Both the position numbers and the translations under genes were made by a program. From positions 62,001 to 126,000 of the forward strand of contig CAJURX010000001.1 in NCBI GenBank assembly GCA_910589125.1: a DNA stretch of 64,000 nt. Direction: 5' to 3'. This DNA is from an uncultured Eggerthellaceae bacterium (GTDB taxonomy: Bacteria; Actinomycetota; Coriobacteriia; Coriobacteriales; Eggerthellaceae). The notes below the pieces were generated by a model, which was not told the origin of the DNA, did no database searches, and saw nothing but the letters and a program-made list of their open reading frames with translations. Position 1 is the stretch's first letter. The number at the start of each line of letters is the position of its first letter. Below are positions 1-8,745 of the stretch, piece by piece.

Positions 1-576
1 GGCGCGATAGCCCTCGCAGAGATAGATGATCCAGACGAATGCGAGCATGGAGTAGAGGTGCGGGCGCACGGAAGCATAGGTGCTGCATGCCACGACGGAT
101 GCCGCGACCAGCATCATGACCACCTCAGCGCCTGACCGGCTCTGGCGGATCTTGAATGCGAGCGCCGCCATGGATGCGGCCAGTGCGAGGAAGAGCACCA
201 CCGCGACGATGCCCAAGCCCACGAAGCCGCCCAGCTGATACACCCCATAGGAGATGACGCAGTGCAGCCATTGCTGCGCGATGAAGCCCATGTCCGGATA
301 GATGGAGAACGGGTTGGTGTACGGGATGCCGTTCTTGACGATGCATTCGCCCGTAGCCAGGAAGAACCAGACATCGTTGTCATAGGAGTTCGCGAACACG
401 ACCGCTCCCGCGAACACGAGCACGACGCAGCTGAAGAAAGCCGCGAGGACAAGATCGCTCTTCGGCTTCGCATGCGCCCTCAGCTTGAATCCAGGACGAA
501 GCTCCTCGAAGCTTCGCGGTGCGACCTTCGCCGACATCGCCTCCACCGCACGCCCCTCGACCACGGGCAGCGGCAT
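1..576 (-). CDS. Integral membrane protein, glycosyltransferase-C-like, 3' end cut by window edge
   Basis: The frame is open from an ATG at 576 to the window edge, so about 192 N-terminal residues are seen and the C-terminus is missing. An AAGGAGG box sits just upstream of this ATG, which fixes the start. A basic, hydrophilic N-terminus of about 45 residues is followed by a hydrophobic segment and then by a short stretch with D-V-W-F-F, T-G-E, G-I-P-Y-T-N-P-F-S and Q-Q-W-L. Such a loop after the first membrane helix is typical of large multi-spanning membrane proteins related to GT-C/PMT-type glycosyltransferases. Two or three further hydrophobic segments follow. It lies 33 bases after the PPDK-regulator-like gene on the same strand and may be the last gene of that operon. 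The substrate is unknown, and the glycosyltransferase link is an inference from motif shape only. Confidence 0.7.
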   Translation of the reverse strand, partial: MPLPVVEGRAVEAMSAKVAPRSFEELRPGFKLRAHAKPKSDLVLAAFFSCVVLVFAGAVVFANSYDNDVWFFLATGECIVKNGIPYTNPFSIYPDMGFIAQQWLHCVISYGVYQLGGFVGLGIVAVVLFLALAASMAALAFKIRQSRSGAEVVMMLVAASVVACSTYASVRPHLYSMLAFVWIIYLCEGYRA

Positions 577-609
577 GGCATCCTCCTTGCTCACGAGCGC
601 ATCTCCCTC

Positions 610-1515
610 CTACGCGTCCATGCCATGCGTCTTGGAATACAGGTCCAGCACCTCTTGCGCCGTCTCTTCCACGGCCTTGCCGTCCGTGCGGATCACATAG
701 CATCCCAACCGGCGCATGAGGGCCCGAGCGGCCTCGAGGTCCTCATAGATGTATTCGGGATCGGCATAGGAGCCTGCGACCGAGACCGCCTGACCGATGC
801 GACGCGAGCGGATGCTGGAGAGCGCCTCAGGCGTGGACATCAGCCCGAATATGCGCGTGGAATCCACATCGAAGAGCTCCTTCGGTGGCGTGGTGTGAAG
901 GTCGAGCGGCACATTGGCGACGCTATAGCCATGCTGCGCCAGATAGATGCACAGCGGCGTCTTCGAGGTGCGCGACACGCCGATGATGACGATGTCGGCC
1001 TTGGCGAGGTCGCACGCATTGCGCCCATCGTCGTGCTCGATGGTGAACTCCAGCGCCGCCACCCGCTTGAAGTAGTCGATGTCGGCGATGCGCAGGACGC
1101 CGGGCGTATCGTTGGGCTCTAGGCCGCTCACATCCGCCATGGCGGTGATGGCAGCGGTGAGCAGGTCCACCCCATGCATGTTCTCATGGGAGAGGATGTA
1201 GGCGGACACCTCATCGCGCAGGTCGGGGTCCACGAGCGTATAGAAGATGAGCAGCTGGTCATCCCCCAGCTGCTCGACATGGTACGCGACATGCTCATCG
1301 AGGATGGTGCGCACCTGCTCGAAGGACTTGACCTTGCCGAACACCTCGATCTTGGGATTCTTCACGCCGAACTGCGCGGCAGCGGCTTGCGCCACCGTGC
1401 GCGCGGTCTCTCCCACCGAATCCGATAGGACGTGCACCGTGGGGAACGCAGGCGCGCTGCTTGGCGCACCAGGACGATGAGCAGCTTCAGCGCCCGTCTG
1501 CTTCGAGGATGCCAT
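610..1515 (-). CDS. PPDK/PEP synthase regulatory protein (DUF299 bifunctional kinase/pyrophosphorylase)
   Basis: Proteins of this family (PpsR in E. coli, RP1 for PPDK, YqfL in Bacillus) use ADP to phosphorylate, and Pi to dephosphorylate, a threonine of pyruvate,phosphate dikinase or PEP synthase. They thereby switch PEP formation off and on. Seen here: the N-terminal H-V-L-S-D-S-V-G-E-T signature, a central Y-D-D-G-R-like region (here H-D-D-G-R-N), the P-loop-like G-V-S-R-T-S-K-T-P motif, and the C-terminal A-V-E-E-T-A. The length of about 301 residues is normal plus a short Ser/Ala/Pro-rich leader. I place the start at 1515 because a G/A-rich box lies about 9 bases upstream; an in-frame ATG at 1533 has no visible ribosome site. 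The gene follows glyS, an order also known in Firmicutes. The target dikinase gene is not in the window. Confidence 0.9.
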   Translation of the reverse strand: MASSKQTGAEAAHRPGAPSSAPAFPTVHVLSDSVGETARTVAQAAAAQFGVKNPKIEVFGKVKSFEQVRTILDEHVAYHVEQLGDDQLLIFYTLVDPDLRDEVSAYILSHENMHGVDLLTAAITAMADVSGLEPNDTPGVLRIADIDYFKRVAALEFTIEHDDGRNACDLAKADIVIIGVSRTSKTPLCIYLAQHGYSVANVPLDLHTTPPKELFDVDSTRIFGLMSTPEALSSIRSRRIGQAVSVAGSYADPEYIYEDLEAARALMRRLGCYVIRTDGKAVEETAQEVLDLYSKTHGMDA

Positions 1516-1538
1516 CGGATGTGCCTGCCCCATGAGCG

Positions 1539-3626
1539 CTATCGGGATGAGAGCATCCCGAAGTCAGCGACATCGGCGAACACCCCGACGAAGGCATTGA
1601 GGAGCTTCATCCTGTTCGCCCTGATGGTCATATCCTCATCCATGATCATCGTCGCCTCGAACAGCTCGTCGATCGGCTGGCGAAGGGACGCGAGCGCATC
1701 GAGGGCGGTCGGGTAATCCCCGCTCTCAAGGGCCTCAGCCACCTTCGTGCGCGCAGATTCCACCGCATCCGCGAGCGCAGATTCCACTGCATCGAACAAG
1801 CTTGCGTCATAGAGCTCGCCCGCCTCCGCGTCACGCAGGTTGTTGGCGCGCGCATACGCGGTTGACAGGTCCAGGAACGCCTCGGAAGCCTCCTTGCGCG
1901 CCGCATCGAGCGCACGCGCCCGCTCGGCGATGATGACCGGCTCGGTGATGCCCGCAGCGAGCACCGCGTCGATGGCATCGGGCGAGCTCCCGCCATCCTT
2001 GAGCATGACCTTCGTCCTCGTGACGAAGAAGTCGATGATGGCCTCGCGCACGCTGGCCTGATCGAAGTCGAGGCCATCCTCTCGGTAGATGCGCAGCGCA
2101 TCGTCGATGGCGCGCTCGAGGCTGATATCCAGGCCGCTCTGCAGGATGGATATCACGCCAAGGGCAGCGCGGCGCAGCGCGAATGGGTCGGATGAGCCGG
2201 TGGGCAGCTGCCCGATGGCGAACAGGCCGCAGACCGTGTCCACCTTGTCGGCGATGGCGACCATCTGCCCGACGATGTTGCTCGGTATCTCATCACCCGA
2301 GAAGCGGGGCATGTAGTGCTCGGCGATCGCGCGGGCAACATCTGCATCCTCGCCCGCAGCCTCGGCATAGTAGGAGCCCATGATGCCCTGCACGCTGGTG
2401 AACTCCACGACGGCATTGGTGACCAGGTCAGCCTTCGCCAGGCGCGCAGCACGCGATACCTTGCCCGCGAGCGCCGCATCTGCATCCGCGTCAAGGCAGA
2501 GCCTCTCAGCCAAGCGGCAGACGCGATCGGTCTTGGCGCGCATCGTGCCCAGCTTCTCCTGGAACACGACCTCATCCAAGCGCTCGACGTAGTCCGCAAG
2601 CGGCTTCTTCAGGTCCTCCTCGTAGAAGAACTTGGCATCGTAGAGCCTGGCCGCCACCACGCGCTGGTTGCCGTCGATGATGTTGTCAGCGAAGCGCGCA
2701 TCCCCGTTGGACACGATGATGAAGCGGTTCGTGAGCGCACCCTCGCGGTACAGCGGGAAGTAGCGCTGATGCATGAGCATCGCATCGACGATGATCTCCT
2801 CGGGGACCGCCAAGAACGCCTCGTCGAACTGAGCGAGCATGGGCGTGGGCACCTCGGAGAGGTTCACCACCTCCGTGAGGGTCTTCTCGGGGAGGACGGC
2901 GGTGAAGCCTGCCCCCAGCTCGGATTCGATGGCGCGCACGCGCTCCTCGATGAGAGAGCGACGCTCCCCTTCCGTGGGGATGATCCCCAGGCTGCGAACG
3001 GCTGAGACATACCCATCTGCAGATGCGATGTCCGCACCCTGCGGGGATAGGACGCGATGGCCCTCCGTGTGCCTGCCCGAGACGGCGCCCGCGAACGTGA
3101 CAGGCACCACCTCATCCCCCAACAGCGCCACGATCCAGCGGACCGGGCGCGAGAACGCCTCGCGATAGCTCGCCCAGCGCATGGACTTCGGCCAAGGGAG
3201 CGATCCGATGACGCCCAGCAGCAGATCGGGCAACAGGTCCGCCGTCTGCTTCGATTCGATGCGGCGAGAGGCGAACACGTATTCCACGCCGCCCTCCTCG
3301 CGCACCTCGAGCGCATCCACATCCACGCCCTTGCCGCGCGCGAATCCAGAGGCCGCCTTGGTCGGAGCGCCATCCGCATCGAAGGCGATGGCGACAGAGG
3401 GGCCCTTGAACGTCTCGTTCACCTCAGGGGTGGCGTCCTCCACCTCATGCACGACGACAGCCATGCGCCGCGGCGTGGAGTACACCTCCATGTCACCATG
3501 GCCGATGCGCACATCCTCGAATGCCTGCGCCATGATCTGGGGCAGCTTCTCCGTGGCATTCTTGAGGTCGAATGCCGGGATCTCCTCGGTGCCTATCTCA
3601 AAGGCGAGCGTCCGCTTCATGCTCAT
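1539..3626 (-). CDS. glyS: Glycyl-tRNA synthetase beta subunit
   Basis: This is the beta chain of the alpha2beta2 bacterial glycyl-tRNA synthetase, which charges tRNA-Gly in the cytoplasm. The 695-residue product has the usual length. It opens with L-A-F-E-I-G-T-E-E-I-P, the hallmark of GlyS, and carries the later L-P-K-S-M-R-W-like motif (here L-P-W-P-K-S-M-R-W), an HD-like central region and a C-terminal helical DALR-type anticodon domain. The start at 3626 has AAGGGAGG six bases upstream and overlaps the glyQ stop in ATGA, so the chains are probably translationally coupled. Two-chain GlyRS is rare among actinobacteria outside Coriobacteriia, which supports the taxonomic guess. Confidence 0.97.
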   Translation of the reverse strand: MSMKRTLAFEIGTEEIPAFDLKNATEKLPQIMAQAFEDVRIGHGDMEVYSTPRRMAVVVHEVEDATPEVNETFKGPSVAIAFDADGAPTKAASGFARGKGVDVDALEVREEGGVEYVFASRRIESKQTADLLPDLLLGVIGSLPWPKSMRWASYREAFSRPVRWIVALLGDEVVPVTFAGAVSGRHTEGHRVLSPQGADIASADGYVSAVRSLGIIPTEGERRSLIEERVRAIESELGAGFTAVLPEKTLTEVVNLSEVPTPMLAQFDEAFLAVPEEIIVDAMLMHQRYFPLYREGALTNRFIIVSNGDARFADNIIDGNQRVVAARLYDAKFFYEEDLKKPLADYVERLDEVVFQEKLGTMRAKTDRVCRLAERLCLDADADAALAGKVSRAARLAKADLVTNAVVEFTSVQGIMGSYYAEAAGEDADVARAIAEHYMPRFSGDEIPSNIVGQMVAIADKVDTVCGLFAIGQLPTGSSDPFALRRAALGVISILQSGLDISLERAIDDALRIYREDGLDFDQASVREAIIDFFVTRTKVMLKDGGSSPDAIDAVLAAGITEPVIIAERARALDAARKEASEAFLDLSTAYARANNLRDAEAGELYDASLFDAVESALADAVESARTKVAEALESGDYPTALDALASLRQPIDELFEATMIMDEDMTIRANRMKLLNAFVGVFADVADFGMLSSR

Positions 3627-4540
3627 CGCGCGCCTCCCTTCGCGTCAGCGTCAGCCGGCAAGCCGACCACATGCTCCATGTATGACTCGCAGCACGCCTT
3701 CGCGAGCGTGCGCACGCGCAGGATATAGCCCATGCGCTCGGTGGCGGAGATGACGCCGCGCGCATCCAGCAGATTGAAGGTATGGCAGCACTTGAGGACC
3801 GAATCGTAGGCGGGTAGCGGAAGCCCTGCCTCCAAGGTCCTCATGCACTCCGCCTCGCGGTCAGCGAACTCCTTGAACAGAAGCTCCGTATCGGCCACCT
3901 CGAAGTTGTATCGCGAGTACTCGCGCTCGTTCTCGAGGTAGACATCCCCGTAGGTGAAGGTGACGCCGTCAGAGCCCTTCGCCCAGACGATGTCATAGAC
4001 CGAATCCACGCCCTGGACGAACATCGTCAGGCGCTCGAGGCCGTAGGCGATCTCCACCGGTACCGGAGAGCACTCGAAGCCGCCCACCTGCTGGAAGTAG
4101 GTGAACTGGGTGACCTCCATGCCGTCGATCCAGACCTCCCAGCCAAGGCCCCACGCGCCCAGCGTGGGGGACTCCCAGTCATCCTCGACGAAGCGCACAT
4201 CGTGCGCATCCGTGTCGATGCCGATGGCGCGCAGGGATGCGAGGTATGCCTCCTGGATGTCATCGGGCGAGGGCTTGATCAGCACCTGGAACTGGTAGTA
4301 GAACTGCAGGCGATTCGGGTTCTCGCCGTAGCGCCCATCGGTCGGACGGCGGCATCCCTGCACGTAGGCCGTGCGCCACGTGTCAGGACCGAGCGCGCGC
4401 AGCGTGGTGGCAGGGGCATTGGTGCCCGCGCCCACCTCGTTGTCATAGGGCTGCAAGATGACGCACCCTTGAGAGGCCCAGAACTCCTGGAGCCTCATGA
4501 TCACCTCTTGGAATGTCGGAGCGGTTTCGGATCTGCTCAT
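3623..4540 (-). CDS. glyQ: Glycyl-tRNA synthetase alpha subunit
   Basis: This catalytic chain of two-subunit glycyl-tRNA synthetase carries the class II aminoacylation core. The protein of 305 residues begins M-S-R-S-E-T-A-P-T-F-Q-E-V-I-M-R-L and continues with F-W-A-S-Q-G-C-V-I-L-Q-P-Y, typical of GlyQ. It also has G-A-G-T, Y-V-Q-x-C-R-R-P-T-D-G-R-Y-G-E-N-P-N-R and W-E-S-P-T-L-G-A-W-G-L-G-W-E-V. The reading frame is open further upstream to 4783, but that part runs antisense through lepB and looks non-coding, and a GAGGGG box precedes the 4540 ATG. It overlaps glyS by four bases (ATGA) and follows lepB by 50 bases, forming part of the rpsP-to-glyS operon. Confidence 0.97.
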   Translation of the reverse strand: MSRSETAPTFQEVIMRLQEFWASQGCVILQPYDNEVGAGTNAPATTLRALGPDTWRTAYVQGCRRPTDGRYGENPNRLQFYYQFQVLIKPSPDDIQEAYLASLRAIGIDTDAHDVRFVEDDWESPTLGAWGLGWEVWIDGMEVTQFTYFQQVGGFECSPVPVEIAYGLERLTMFVQGVDSVYDIVWAKGSDGVTFTYGDVYLENEREYSRYNFEVADTELLFKEFADREAECMRTLEAGLPLPAYDSVLKCCHTFNLLDARGVISATERMGYILRVRTLAKACCESYMEHVVGLPADADAKGGAR

Positions 4541-4590
4541 ATCCCCTCGATGCCTTCCTCTCATCATCTGCGGCAGCGATGCCGCATGCG

Positions 4591-5157
4591 TCAGAGCGCA
4601 CCTATGCTCTCTGGTGGCCAGTACGTGAAGATGGCGCGTCCCGTGACAGACGAGATCGGGATGCTGCCGAAATAGCGGGAGTCCTGCGAATTGGTCCGGT
4701 TGTCCCCCATGACCCAGAGCTCGCCATCGGGGACGATGTAGGGATAGGTGATGGGCGAACCGAAGCTGGAGACGAGGGGCCATGATTCCTTGCCGTCCGT
4801 ATAGGGCTCATCGAGCTCTTCCCCGTCCACGTAGACCTTCCCATCTATGAGCTGCACCGTCTGACCGCCCGTGGCGATGACGCGCTTGATGAGCGTGCGG
4901 GAGGGGATCTCAGGATCTTGGAACGTGACGATGTCGCCCGCCTGCGGATCGCTCTGATAGTACGTGAGCTTCTCGGAGAAGACCATATCCCCGGTCATGA
5001 TCGTGTCCTCCATGGATCCTGATGGGATCTCATAGGCTTGGAACACGAAGGCGCGCAACGCCCACGCCACCGTCACGATGATGGCGATGGTGACGATGAA
5101 CGAGAGTATGGAGCGGCCTATCCCCTTCTTCTTCTCAGCATGTTCGCCTGAATACAT
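4591..5157 (-). CDS. lepB: Signal peptidase I
   Basis: This membrane serine protease removes signal peptides from secreted proteins on the outer face of the cytoplasmic membrane. The 188-residue protein has a lysine-rich cytoplasmic start, a single transmembrane helix at about residues 17-38, and then the catalytic box I-P-S-G-S-M with Ser48. The general-base region R-T-L-I-K-R-V-I-A contains Lys91, and the closing G-D-N-R-T-N-S-Q-D-S-R motif is at about residue 150. All S26 family boxes are present and the length matches short Gram-positive type enzymes. It lies between trmD (204 bases upstream) and glyQ (50 bases downstream) on the same strand. Confidence 0.96.
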   Translation of the reverse strand: MYSGEHAEKKKGIGRSILSFIVTIAIIVTVAWALRAFVFQAYEIPSGSMEDTIMTGDMVFSEKLTYYQSDPQAGDIVTFQDPEIPSRTLIKRVIATGGQTVQLIDGKVYVDGEELDEPYTDGKESWPLVSSFGSPITYPYIVPDGELWVMGDNRTNSQDSRYFGSIPISSVTGRAIFTYWPPESIGAL

Positions 5158-5361
5158 GAGACTGTCGCGATGCCTTTCTGATAGCGCTTGAGAGCTGGCT
5201 GCAATGGGCGCACATGATGCGCCTTAGCGCAAGCCGCATGCCATGATACCCCAGACCGCCAGCCAGATGGGCACGCAGCGCCAAATTGCGGCGAGATGCA
5301 TGCGTCCTCCATGGGCAAGGGGGACCGCTCCGCTCAGGGCCGAGCAGGACAGGGGCGGATC

Positions 5362-6072
5362 TCAGGAGAGGAGGTCGGGGCGCAGGGCGCGCGTGCGGGC
5401 GAGCGATCGCTCGTAGCGCCACTCCTCTATGCGCGCATGATGACCGGAGGTGAGCACATCGGGCACGACCATCCCCCGATACTCTGCTGGACGGGTGTAC
5501 TGCGGATATTCCAGAAGGCCGGCAGCGAAGGATTCGGTGAGGGCACCCGTGTCAGCCCCCAGCACCCCGGGCAGCTTGCGCACGACGGCATCGATCACCA
5601 CCATGGATGCCAGCTCACCTCCTGTGAGCACGTAATCGCCGATGGAGATGATCTCATCAGCCAGCGCGTAGGCGCGCTCGTCGATCCCCTCGTAGTGACC
5701 GCATACGAACACGAGGCGCTCCGCTTCTGTGAGCTCGACGGCCAGCGCATCGTCGAACACGCGACCATGCGGAGCCATGAAGATCACCTTCGCATCATCT
5801 GCGGCAGGCGAGCCATCATCATGCGGAAGGCTCCCCGCATCGCATTCGAGCACATCCTCAACAGCGCTGAAGATCGGGTCGCACATCATCACGAGCCCAC
5901 AGCCGCCACCATACGGGTAGTCATCCGTCTTGCGGTGGACGCCATGCGCCCATTGGCGCAGGTCATGCGCACGGAAGTCGAGGATACCCTTCTCCTGCGC
6001 GCGCTTCATCATGGACTCGCCCATGACCGAATCGTACATGGAGGGGAATGTCGTGATGGCATCTATCCGCAT
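5362..6072 (-). CDS. trmD: tRNA (guanine-37-N1) methyltransferase
   Basis: TrmD transfers methyl from S-adenosylmethionine to N1 of G37 next to the anticodon, preventing frameshifting. The 236-residue product starts M-R-I-D-A-I-T-T-F-P and shows D-D-Y-P-Y-G-G-G-C-G-L-V-M-M and the trefoil-knot SAM site Y-V-L-T-G-G-E-L. G-H-Y-E-G-I-D-E-R lies in between. I chose the ATG at 6072 because GGAGGAACA stands just before it; the frame is open further upstream but that extension is antisense to rimM. It follows rimM by 13 bases. In many actinobacteria rplS comes next, but here a 204-base gap leads to lepB instead. Confidence 0.96.
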   Translation of the reverse strand: MRIDAITTFPSMYDSVMGESMMKRAQEKGILDFRAHDLRQWAHGVHRKTDDYPYGGGCGLVMMCDPIFSAVEDVLECDAGSLPHDDGSPAADDAKVIFMAPHGRVFDDALAVELTEAERLVFVCGHYEGIDERAYALADEIISIGDYVLTGGELASMVVIDAVVRKLPGVLGADTGALTESFAAGLLEYPQYTRPAEYRGMVVPDVLTSGHHARIEEWRYERSLARTRALRPDLLS

Positions 6073-6085
6073 GGCCCTGTTCCTC

Positions 6086-6607
6086 CTAGAGATCCAGCAA
6101 CCCCTGGGGCAGGTCGACCACGATGCGCCTCGCATCTTCATCGATATGGACGATGATGTCATCCACGAAGGGGATCAGCACCTCGGCCTCCCCTCCCGTG
6201 CGCCGAACGCAGACGAGCGGCTGCAGGCGATCCGCATCCACCGATGCCACCTCTCCGATCAGCCCTGCCACGCGATCCTCCACCGCGAACCCTGCAAGGT
6301 CTGCGCATGCCACTTCGTCTGGGCCCTGCGCAGGCGCTTGGCCTTCGAGGAGGACATGGCAGCCGACGAGGCCTTGCGCGGCTTCGATGCCCTCTATGCC
6401 CGCAAAGCTCGCGATGCATCCATCCAACGTGCGCTCCTCGATCGCGCAGACCTCAGCGAAGCGAGGCGACTCCTCGCGCGGAGGCACGAATGCGACCCGG
6501 CATCCAGAGAGCTCGAAACGCAAGAAAGCTGAGGCATCCGCGAGCCTCAGCTTCCCATCCAAGCCCTTTGCACCAGCGACGCGAGCCGCTGAGAACCATC
6601 CGTGCAC
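6086..6607 (-). CDS. rimM: Ribosome maturation factor RimM
   Basis: RimM assists late assembly of the 30S head around protein S19. The 173-residue protein is recognised mainly by its place between khpA and trmD and by the C-terminal PRC-barrel region with E-V-L-I-P-F-V-D-D-I-I-V-H-I-D and V-D-L-P-x-G-L-L-D-L. The N-terminal half retains the family start (here A-A-R-V-A-G-A-K-G-L-D-G-K-L-R) but is otherwise diverged, with many cysteines and alanines. The start is GTG at 6607 and shares its last-to-first base with the khpA stop (TAGTG), so translation is probably coupled. Confidence 0.9.
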   Translation of the reverse strand: MHGWFSAARVAGAKGLDGKLRLADASAFLRFELSGCRVAFVPPREESPRFAEVCAIEERTLDGCIASFAGIEGIEAAQGLVGCHVLLEGQAPAQGPDEVACADLAGFAVEDRVAGLIGEVASVDADRLQPLVCVRRTGGEAEVLIPFVDDIIVHIDEDARRIVVDLPQGLLDL

Positions 6608-6858
6608 TAATCGACCAGCTCCACCTCGACATGAGCTCCCTTGCGGGAGGCGGCAGCGCGAGTGAGCGTCCGAATGGACTTTATGATCCGGCCTTGACGA
6701 CCGATGACCTTGCCTGCGTCGCTCTCGTTGACGCGCACCTCGATGAGGGTCTGCCCATCGTCATCCGCGACCGACACGTCCACGTCATCGGGACAGTCGA
6801 CCAAGGGCGTGACGATGTACTCGACGAGCGAGGCCAGCTCTTCGGCGCTCTCAGCCAT
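6607..6858 (-). CDS. khpA: KH-domain RNA-binding protein KhpA
   Basis: KhpA is a small single-KH-domain RNA-binding protein that in streptococci pairs with KhpB/Jag and affects cell elongation. The 83-residue product starts M-A-E-S-A-E-E-L-A-S-L-V-E-Y-I-V and contains the KH core V-N-E-S-D-A-G-K-V-I-G-R-Q-G-R-I-I-K-S-I-R, with its G-R-Q-G (GxxG-type) loop. The start at 6858 gives the usual family length; the frame stays open upstream into rpsP, which is not expected. It sits 5 bases after rpsP and overlaps rimM by one base, the conserved rpsP-khpA-rimM-trmD order. Confidence 0.93.
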   Translation of the reverse strand: MAESAEELASLVEYIVTPLVDCPDDVDVSVADDDGQTLIEVRVNESDAGKVIGRQGRIIKSIRTLTRAAASRKGAHVEVELVD

Positions 6859-6863
6859 CGTGG

Positions 6864-7106
6864 CTATGCGCTTTCCTGCGCGAGCTTCATCAGGCGCTGC
6901 ACGGTGTCGCTCACCTGTGCGCCATTCGCCACCCACTGCTCGATCTTCTCGTTGTCGAGCTCGATGAGCTTAGGGGTGGAGCAGGGATTGTAGCGGCCGA
7001 CCTGCTCGATGAACTTACCATCGCGAGGGCAACGCGAATCCGAGACGACGACCCTGTAATACGGGCGCTTCTTCGCGCCATGCCTCGCAAGACGAATCTT
7101 AACCAT
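6864..7106 (-). CDS. rpsP: 30S ribosomal protein S16
   Basis: S16 is a small-subunit protein needed for assembly of the 30S body. The 80-residue sequence M-V-K-I-R-L-A-R-H-G-A-K-K-R-P-Y-Y-R-V-V-V with S-R-C-P-R-D-G-K-F-I-E-Q-V-G-R-Y-N-P is unmistakable. AAGGAG precedes the ATG at about 8 bases. It is the first gene of the rpsP-khpA-rimM-trmD-lepB-glyQS run, with a clear sigma-70-like promoter upstream. Confidence 0.98.
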   Translation of the reverse strand: MVKIRLARHGAKKRPYYRVVVSDSRCPRDGKFIEQVGRYNPCSTPKLIELDNEKIEQWVANGAQVSDTVQRLMKLAQESA

Positions 7107-7150
7107 GGAAATGAGCTCCTTTTTCGTGCATTTGAAAACAGCAGTTGCAA

Positions 7151-7179
7151 ATCATAATCGCAAGCATGCTCTTTTGCAA
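7151..7179 (-). promoter_or_regulatory. Promoter of the rpsP operon
   Basis: On the minus strand TTGCAA (7174-7179) is followed after 17 bases by TATGAT (7151-7156), a good sigma-70-type match placed about 45 bases before the rpsP start. The region is AT-rich against its surroundings. Confidence 0.65.
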
Positions 7180-7303
7180 GGAAGAAGCTCATCTTCGGCT
7201 GCATCTGCCACGCAAGCTGCGCGCAGGACAGCGCAGGGACGCCCCTGGGTGTCAGATCGGTACGCCATGGGCAGGGCGTGCGAGCGCAGGGGTGGCCGCA
7301 TGC

Positions 7304-7309
7304 TAGAAT
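7304..7309 (+). promoter_or_regulatory. Candidate -10 box for the ATP-grasp gene
   Basis: TAGAAT lies 44 bases before the ATG at 7353. No good -35 box is visible at 16-18 bases, so the assignment is weak. Confidence 0.3.
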
Positions 7310-7352
7310 CTCCGGCAGGTATGCAGCACATCTACGCAGAGAGGCCGATACG

Positions 7353-8744
7353 ATGGCATTGGATGCTGATCTCACCAACGAATACTTCCAGATCATATCC
7401 GATCTGGACGGGGATATCGAAGGCAGGCGCGCGGCGTTCGCCTACATGATGGATTCGACCGCCATCGTCCATCATCAAGTGGTCGCATCCACCTTCATCC
7501 CCAAGCTGTTCAGCAGGGAGGTCTACGACCTCATGCGCACCTCAGCCGAGATGACGCATAGGGTGCTCTGCAAGGTCATGCAGCGCTACTTGGATGATCC
7601 CTCCTATCGCGACCTGTTCGACTTCGATGACCGGCTGCGCGAGCTGATCCTGCTGCCGCGCGGCTACGATTCGCTCCTCCCCTTCGCGCGCGTGGATACG
7701 TTCATCGACGAGGATACGCTGCGCATCGCATTCTGCGAATTCAACGGGGATGGCTCGGCGGGCATGAACGAGAATCGCGAGATCACGACCTCCATCGTGG
7801 GCTCAGAGACCTTCAAGGCATTCGCACAGGACCATGAGGTGCAAGGGTGCAGCTTGTTCGAGCCGTGGGTGGATGCCTTCTGTCGCATCTACGACACCTA
7901 CGAGCATAAGCGGGAGCACCCGCGCTTCGCCATCTGCGACTACCTTGAGAATGGCGTCGTGGACGAGTTCCACGTGTTCGCCGACCTCTTCGCCGCACGC
8001 GGCATCGAATGCGCGGTCTGCGATGTGAGGGAGCTCAGCTTCGACGGGGAGCGCCTGAGGTCCCCTGACGGCCGCCCGATAGATGCCATCTGGAGGCGGT
8101 GCGTCACCAATGATGTCATGGAGCACTGGTCTGACTCGCAAGACCTCATCAACGCCGTCCGGGATGAGAAGGTGGCGCTGATCGGGAGCTTCGCGGGGCA
8201 CATCGTGCATGACAAGCAGATATTCGATGTGCTCATGAAGCCCGAGACCGTGGATATGCTCACCGCAGAGGAGATATCGTTCCTAGAGCAGTCCATCCCG
8301 CAGACGTCATTCTTGGATGAGGCCGAGGTGAACCTCCCCCAGATCATCGAGAACAAGGACGGGTGGATCATCAAGCCCGCCGACCATTATGGCGCCGACG
8401 ATGTCTACGCCGGGCTGGAGTGCACGCAGGAGGAATGGGCGCATCTGATAGAGCGCTTCGCCAACAGCGCCCAGGGCACCCCCTTCATCGTGCAGCGCTA
8501 CATCCGCCCCTATAAGTCGAAGACCCTTCCCCCCGATGTGGGCATCCTGGATATGCCCGACGGAGAGGTCGCGAGCGAGCCTGTCCTCTACAACAACCTG
8601 AATGGCCTCTACCTCTATGATGGGCATTTCCAAGGCGTGTTCTCTCGGATGGGACCGCATCCGACGATCTGCAAGCAGAATGATGGCATGACGGCAGCAT
8701 CCATCTGGGTGGATGCCCATGTGGAAGATGGACTGGAGCTCTGA
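7353..8744 (+). CDS. ATP-grasp ligase of the glutathionylspermidine synthase-like family
   Basis: The 463-residue protein looks like a member of the glutathionylspermidine synthase C-terminal/circularly permuted ATP-grasp group. These enzymes form amide bonds through an acyl-phosphate intermediate. Supporting parts are F-C-E-F-N-G-D-G-S-A-G-M-N-E-N (substrate/metal-binding region, about residues 130-145), the lysine-containing H-D-K-Q-I-F-D-V-L, then G-W-I-I-K-P-A-D-H-Y-G-A-D-D-V and F-I-V-Q-R-Y-I with a closing acidic/Asn segment. There is no amidase domain, so it is not the bifunctional E. coli enzyme. The start at 7353 has GAGAGG about 7 bases upstream. The next gene, a membrane protein, follows immediately and is likely co-transcribed. 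The true substrates are unknown. Confidence 0.75.
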   Translation: MALDADLTNEYFQIISDLDGDIEGRRAAFAYMMDSTAIVHHQVVASTFIPKLFSREVYDLMRTSAEMTHRVLCKVMQRYLDDPSYRDLFDFDDRLRELILLPRGYDSLLPFARVDTFIDEDTLRIAFCEFNGDGSAGMNENREITTSIVGSETFKAFAQDHEVQGCSLFEPWVDAFCRIYDTYEHKREHPRFAICDYLENGVVDEFHVFADLFAARGIECAVCDVRELSFDGERLRSPDGRPIDAIWRRCVTNDVMEHWSDSQDLINAVRDEKVALIGSFAGHIVHDKQIFDVLMKPETVDMLTAEEISFLEQSIPQTSFLDEAEVNLPQIIENKDGWIIKPADHYGADDVYAGLECTQEEWAHLIERFANSAQGTPFIVQRYIRPYKSKTLPPDVGILDMPDGEVASEPVLYNNLNGLYLYDGHFQGVFSRMGPHPTICKQNDGMTAASIWVDAHVEDGLEL

Positions 8745-8745
8745 C

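Noticed and set aside
5296..6156. Long plus-strand open frame opposite trmD
   Set aside because: Its translation is antisense to a clear TrmD protein and shows the His/Arg-rich bias of a shadow frame in GC-rich DNA.
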